DNA of 64,000 bases from Conchocele bisecta. Its lineage: Eukaryota; Mollusca; Bivalvia; Lucinida; Thyasiridae. The stretch lies in assembly GCA_029237695.1 (NCBI GenBank), contig CM055265.1, forward strand, positions 214,536,506 through 214,600,505, in the 5' to 3' direction. Within the stretch, counting starts at the first letter, position 1. Each line of letters starts with the position of its first letter. Under the pieces are notes generated by a model. That model made no database searches. It saw only the letters and a program-made list of their open reading frames with translations, and was not told the origin of the DNA. Positions 59,525 through 64,000 of the stretch are shown piece after piece. The position numbers and the translations under genes were made by a program.

Positions 59525-59967
59525 ACCTACCACGCTACTGCAGGCAGACTAGAATCTAAATTGTTCACTAGAATCCTCTAACATATAGGAATGACAAACG
59601 ACCCATTTAGGATCAGAGGAACAGTAGAATTAAGTGGATCGGTATGCAGACTTGTAGCTATAATATTGGTGCAAGAGCCAATAGCCATATTTTCTTTTAT
59701 CCCCATTGCTTGTCAAACTTTTGATGTTGGTAAACGTTCTGTTGACAAACACTCCCATACATGTACCCATTACATTCTGAAGATATATAATTTTGTTTTC
59801 AGAAAATTTCAAATATTGTTTTAATTTCTCAGCAGAAGTATTAGTTGTGACCACCATTTGACATCGTCTCGAACTCAAGATATATTTCGTTGAGATATAC
59901 GGTAAGTACAATAGAAATTTGCATCAAAGTGTATTCTGAATGAAATAGGTTACTGTGAAGCAAATTT

Positions 59968-60175
59968 AACTGACAATATCTAGTATATAATGAGTGACAA
60001 TATCTAGTATATAATGAGAGACAATATCTAGTATATAATGAGTGACAATATCTAGTATATAATGAGTGACAATGACAATATCTAGTATATAATGAGTGAC
60101 AATATCTAGTATATAATGAGAGACAATATCTAGTATATAATGAGTGACAATATCTAGTATATAACGAGAGACAAT
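59968..60175. repeat. 24-bp tandem repeat
   Basis: About eight units of GACAATATCTAGTATATAATGAGT, in places with GAGA in place of GAGT. One extra GACAAT is inserted near 60070. Confidence 0.95.
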
Positions 60176-61435
60176 ATAGATCTATATTTTTCCAGACACC
60201 TGTTATCGTATTAATAGGCCTTGGCGCGTTAGGGTTGTCGGTACCATCCGAGCGCACCAAAGATTTCTGGTGCCAATGTGTTTATATATACATACTGTAT
60301 AATATACTTCTGCATGATAGACTTTTCAAAGTAGTAGCTTAAGCCTACTAATTTGCATAAAGAAGATGGCCGCCAGTGAAAAAAGCATCGGGTACCATAG
60401 GATACATATTACAGTGTGGAGTCAATATTAGAAGGGACAATCTGGCGCATCTTAATTTATTTAATAACTAATACATTACCGAATATATAACAATTGATTT
60501 AAACCTGAACCGAGCTTGTGAAAATCCAAAATGGCCGCCATTTTATTTTATATATTATATAACACGTTTATACAACAAATGTTACGTTTTTGTTGCGTAT
60601 TTAATGATGGATACCAATATGCTAAACACATTGGGACTATGTTTGTTTCATATATGTGTGTGGCGTTAACTTAATTGCTCGTGTGTGCCTGTTTCTTTAA
60701 AATATTCATAGAATCATGTAAAATGGCGGCAATGTTGGATTTCTGTACATCATATTCCTAATAAAAATTGATGGAGAAAGATTTAGTTGTCTATGAAGTA
60801 TTAAATGCCTGAATTTTATCGGTATTTGTGCCTTTAAAACTGCTTCCACATTATGATATTCCCTATATGTAGTCAAGTACTTTTTCATTGGCGGCCAGCT
60901 TGTATATGCAAATAACTACCTTATGCTACTACTTCTGAAGATCTATCATGCGGAAATATATAGAGTATATATGTTTAGTCACATTGGTAACAAAAATCTT
61001 TGATGCGTAGAGATGGTACTAAAAACCCTATTTTACGACGGTACGCCCAGGGCCTACAAGGACAGTTCTCTGAATGAATCATCAGTATTGTAAGCCTTCT
61101 TAGAAGGAATATACAGTAGGATCTGGTCAAGCTCAACCAGTTTTGGGCGTACATGTACATGTAACGAGTCCTTTGCATGATTACAAGATCAGACTCAACC
61201 AACCAATGTATAGCTTACATGTACCTGAGAATTTACCTCGACATTTGGATGAGACATCAGATAGTTTGATTGGTCGAGACTGAGCACAGCTGGGCCTCGA
61301 CAAATCAAACTTCCTGATTTTGAGCATGACAACTGCGTACATTGTCAGAAAGTTTTATAATCACATGACACGTACACTGGAACCTCCGCGAATGGCCACC
61401 TCTCAACAAAAACACACCTGTCTACAACAGACAGC
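60176..61435. other. no gene recognised
   Basis: AT-rich intronic DNA with AAAATGGCGGC / AAATGGCCGCCATTTT-type fragments (60360-60900) that hint at decayed repeats. No exon with acceptable splice sites was seen. Confidence 0.45.
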
Positions 61436-63630
61436 GGTGTGTCTGACCATAGGTGGCTGTTGCCGAGAGGTTGCAGCGGGGAGTCTGACCATGGGTGGCT
61501 GATGCAGAGGTTGCAGCGGAGAGTCTGACCAGTGGTGGCAGTGGTCGATAGGTTGCTGCGGGGAGTCTGACCATGGGTTGCAGTGGCCGAGAAGTTGCAG
61601 CGGGGAGTCTGACCATAGGTGGCAGTGGTTGAGAGGTTGCAGCGGGGAGTCTGACCATGGGTGGCTGATGCAGAGGTTGCAGCGGAGAGTCTGACCAGTG
61701 GTGGCAGTGGTCGATAGGTTGCTGCGGGGAGTCTGACCATGGGTGGCAGTGGCCGAGAGGTTGCAGCGGGGAGTCTGACCAGTGGTGGCAGTGGTCGATA
61801 GGTTGCTGCGGGGAGTCTGACCATGGGTGGCAGTGGTCGAGAGGTTGCAGCGGAGAGTCTGACCAGTGGTGGCAGTGGTCGATAGGTTGCTGCGGGGAGT
61901 CTGACCATGGGTGGCAGTGGTCGAGAGGTTGCAGCGGGGAGTCTGACCATGGGTGGCAGTGGCCGAGAGGTTGCAGCGGGGAGTCTGACCATGGGTGGCA
62001 GTGGTTGAGAGGTTGCAGCGGGGAGTCTGCCCATGGATGGCAGTGGCCGAGAGGTTGCAGCGGGGAGTCTGACCATGGGTGGTTGTTGCAGGGAGGATGC
62101 AGCAGGGAGTCTGACCATGGGTGGTTGTTGCAGGGAGGATGCAGCGGGAAATCTGACCATGGGTGGTTGTTGCAGGGAGGATGCAGCAGGGAGTCTGACC
62201 ATGAGTGGTTGTTGCCGAGAGGTTGCAGCAGGGAGTCTGACCATGGGTGGTTGTTGCCGAGAGGTTGCAGCGGGGAGTCTGACCATGGGTGGTTGTTGCC
62301 GAGAGGTTGCAGCGGGGAGACTGACAATGGGTGGCTGTTGCAGGGAGGATGCAGCAGGGAGTCTGACCATGGGTGGTTGTTGCAGGGAGGTAGCAGTGGG
62401 GAGTCTGACCATGGGTGGCTGTTGTAGGGAGGATGCAGCAGGGAGTCTGACCATGGGTGGCTGTTGCAGGGAGGATGCAGCAGGGAGTCTGGCCATGGGT
62501 GGCTGTTGCCGAGAGGTTGCAGCGGGGAGTCTGACCATGGGTGGCTGTTGCAGGGAGGATGCAGCAGGGAGTCTGGCCATGGGTGGCTGTTGCCGAGAGG
62601 TTGCAGCGGGGAGTCTGACCATGGGTGGCTGTTGCAGGGAGGTTGCAGCGGGGAGTCTGACCATGGGTGGCTGTTGCAGGGAGGATGCAGCAGGGAGTCT
62701 GACCATGGGTGGTTGTTGCAGGGAGGTAGCAGTGGGGAGTCTGACCATGGGTGGTTGTTGCAGGGAGGATGCAGCAGGGAGTCTGACCATGGGTGGTTGT
62801 TGCAGGGAGGATGCAACAGGGAGTCTGACCATGAGTGGTTGTTGCAGGGAGGATGCAGCAGGGAGTCTGACCATGAGTGGCTGTTGAAGGGACGTTGCAG
62901 CGGGGAGTCTGACCATGGGTGGTTGTTGCAGGGAGGATGCAACAGGGAGTCTGACCATGATTGGCTGTTGCAGGGAACATGCAGCAGGGAGTCTGACCAT
63001 GATTGGCTGTTGCAGGGAACATGCAGCAGGGAGTCTGACCATGAGTGGCTGTTGCAGGGAGGATGCAGCAGGGAGTCTGACCATGGGTGGCTGTTGCAGG
63101 GAGGATGCAGCAGGGAGTCTGACCATGGGTGGCTGTTGCCGAGAGGTTGCAGCGGGGAGTCTGACCATGGGTGGCTGTTGCAGGGAGGTTGCAGCGGGGA
63201 GCGGGAGTCTGACCATGGGTGGTTGTTGCAGGGAGGATGCAGCGGGGAGTCTGACGATGGGTGGCTGTTGCAGGGAGGATGCAGCAGGGAGTCTGACCAT
63301 GGGTGGTTGTTGCCGAGAGGTTGCAGCAGGGAGTCTGACCATGGGTGGTTGTTGCAGGGAGGATGCAACAGGGAGTCTGACCATGAGTGGCTGTTGCAGG
63401 GAGGATGCAGCAGGGAGTCTGACCATGAGTGGCTGTTGCAGGGAGGATGCAGCAGGGAGTCTGACCATGGGTGGCTGTTGCAGGGAGGATGCAGCAGGGA
63501 GTCTGACCATGGGTGGTTGTTGCAGGGAGGATGCAGCGGGGAGTCTGACCATGGGTGGTTGTTGCAGGGAGGATGCAGTACGGAGTCTGACCATGGGTGG
63601 CTGTTGCCGAGAGGTTGCAGCGGGGAGTCT
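61436..63630. repeat. 42-bp minisatellite, about 52 units
   Basis: Units of 42 bp (GGTGGCTGTTGCAGGGAGG, ATGCAGCAGGGAGTCTGACC). The first dozen at 61500-62040 are a GGCAGTGGTCGAGAGGTTGC variant, some with extra units of 36-45 bp. Because 42 is divisible by three, several frames on both strands stay open for 500-750 codons and repeat every 14 residues. It lies in the intron of host gene 2, and I treat it as non-coding. Confidence 0.9.
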
Positions 63631-63640
63631 GGGCTCAGTC

Positions 63641-63714
63641 TGATTATGAGGACAAGATCATGCTCAGAAAATTATAAGAAATTTTCCGAGCATGATCTCA
63701 GTTCTTGTTATAAT
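63641..63714. repeat. hairpin next to a splice donor
   Basis: GATCATGCTCAGAAAATT and AATTTTCCGAGCATGATC pair almost perfectly around a 5-7 bp loop, with weaker outer pairing (GATTATGAGGACAA / TTGTTATAATC). On the - strand it begins about 14 bp after the donor at 63728. Confidence 0.7.
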
Positions 63715-63728
63715 CCCCCACCCCGTAC

Positions 63729-63902
63729 CTGTTTGTCTGAGATGAGGGGGGAGTCTGGACTGAAGTCAGGCGTGATGGCGGGGGTGTTTGTAGCGATGAG
63801 TGGCCGCACAGTGGACATCACGGACATGGTGGACATCCGCGATGACACAGACATGGCCCGCCGGCGGAATGGGCGGCGCGGGAGGTCAAACTCATCGTCG
63901 TC
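63729..63902 (-). CDS. host gene 2, internal exon
   Basis: A - strand exon of 174 bp between acceptor CTCTATTTCAG (63903) and donor GTACGG (63728). It has 58 full codons in phase 0: DDDEFDLPRRPFRRRAMSVS ... MSTVRPLIATNTPAITPDFS and on to LISDKQ. It is rich in Ser, Arg, Pro and Met, with no domain motif. It looks like a disordered cytoplasmic segment with possible phosphorylation sites. Its frame joins that of 55738-55592 without gain or loss. Upstream exons are beyond the window. Not identified. Confidence 0.65.
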
Positions 63903-64000
63903 CTGAAATAGAGTACAATAACCCTCATAATCAAAACGTACATCAGTGAAATATGGAGATGGGATAAGGGAGAGGGGGTGGGGGATTTTCACATTGGATT

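Overview
This is a window of animal nuclear DNA, most likely from a bivalve mollusc. The evidence is indirect: intron-split host exons, a dense mix of short non-autonomous transposons, tRNA-derived SINEs with CCAAYAAACAAAC-type tails, and pearl/Helentron-like elements with tandem cores. There is no bacterial, organellar, rRNA or CRISPR content.

The main object is a complete Polinton/Maverick (adintovirus-like) element of 19,404 bp at 11846-31249. It has 199-bp terminal inverted repeats (one mismatch seen) that begin AGTAGTAGTAA, and it is flanked by a 6-bp target-site duplication, CACATG. From left to right it carries: a small terminal ORF; a membrane protein; a long coiled-coil fibre-like gene; a host repeat nested in the element; a minor capsid (penton-like) gene; a conserved C-terminally anchored protein; a coiled-coil membrane protein; the double-jelly-roll major capsid gene; the packaging ATPase; five small conserved or unknown genes; a retrovirus-type integrase; a very long protein-primed family B DNA polymerase with an OTU-like N-terminal region; and a small zinc-finger gene. 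Integrase, polymerase and TIRs would serve integration and protein-primed replication. The capsid proteins, ATPase and fibre would serve virion assembly. No adenovirus-type maturation protease was found. About half of the genes are broken by single-base indels, nonsense codons or the nested repeat, so this copy is either a recently decayed provirus or contains residual assembly errors.

The element lies inside an intron of a host RING-H2 gene on the + strand. Three exons are visible (3102-3231, 10845-10947, 32800-32939), each carrying part of the RING. The first intron is almost entirely a 6.4-kb GT-rich minisatellite that starts at the splice donor. The second intron (21.9 kb) holds the Polinton, which sits in a pearl-like repeat. 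A paralogous unoccupied copy of that repeat at 43.9 kb shows the empty target site.

The rest (32.9-64 kb) is intergenic or intronic DNA: MITEs, SINEs, fold-back hairpins and minisatellites (22 bp, 24 bp, 42 bp and 85 bp units). Two exons of a second host gene lie on the - strand (63729-63902 and 55592-55738); the last one runs into an 85-bp tandem array.
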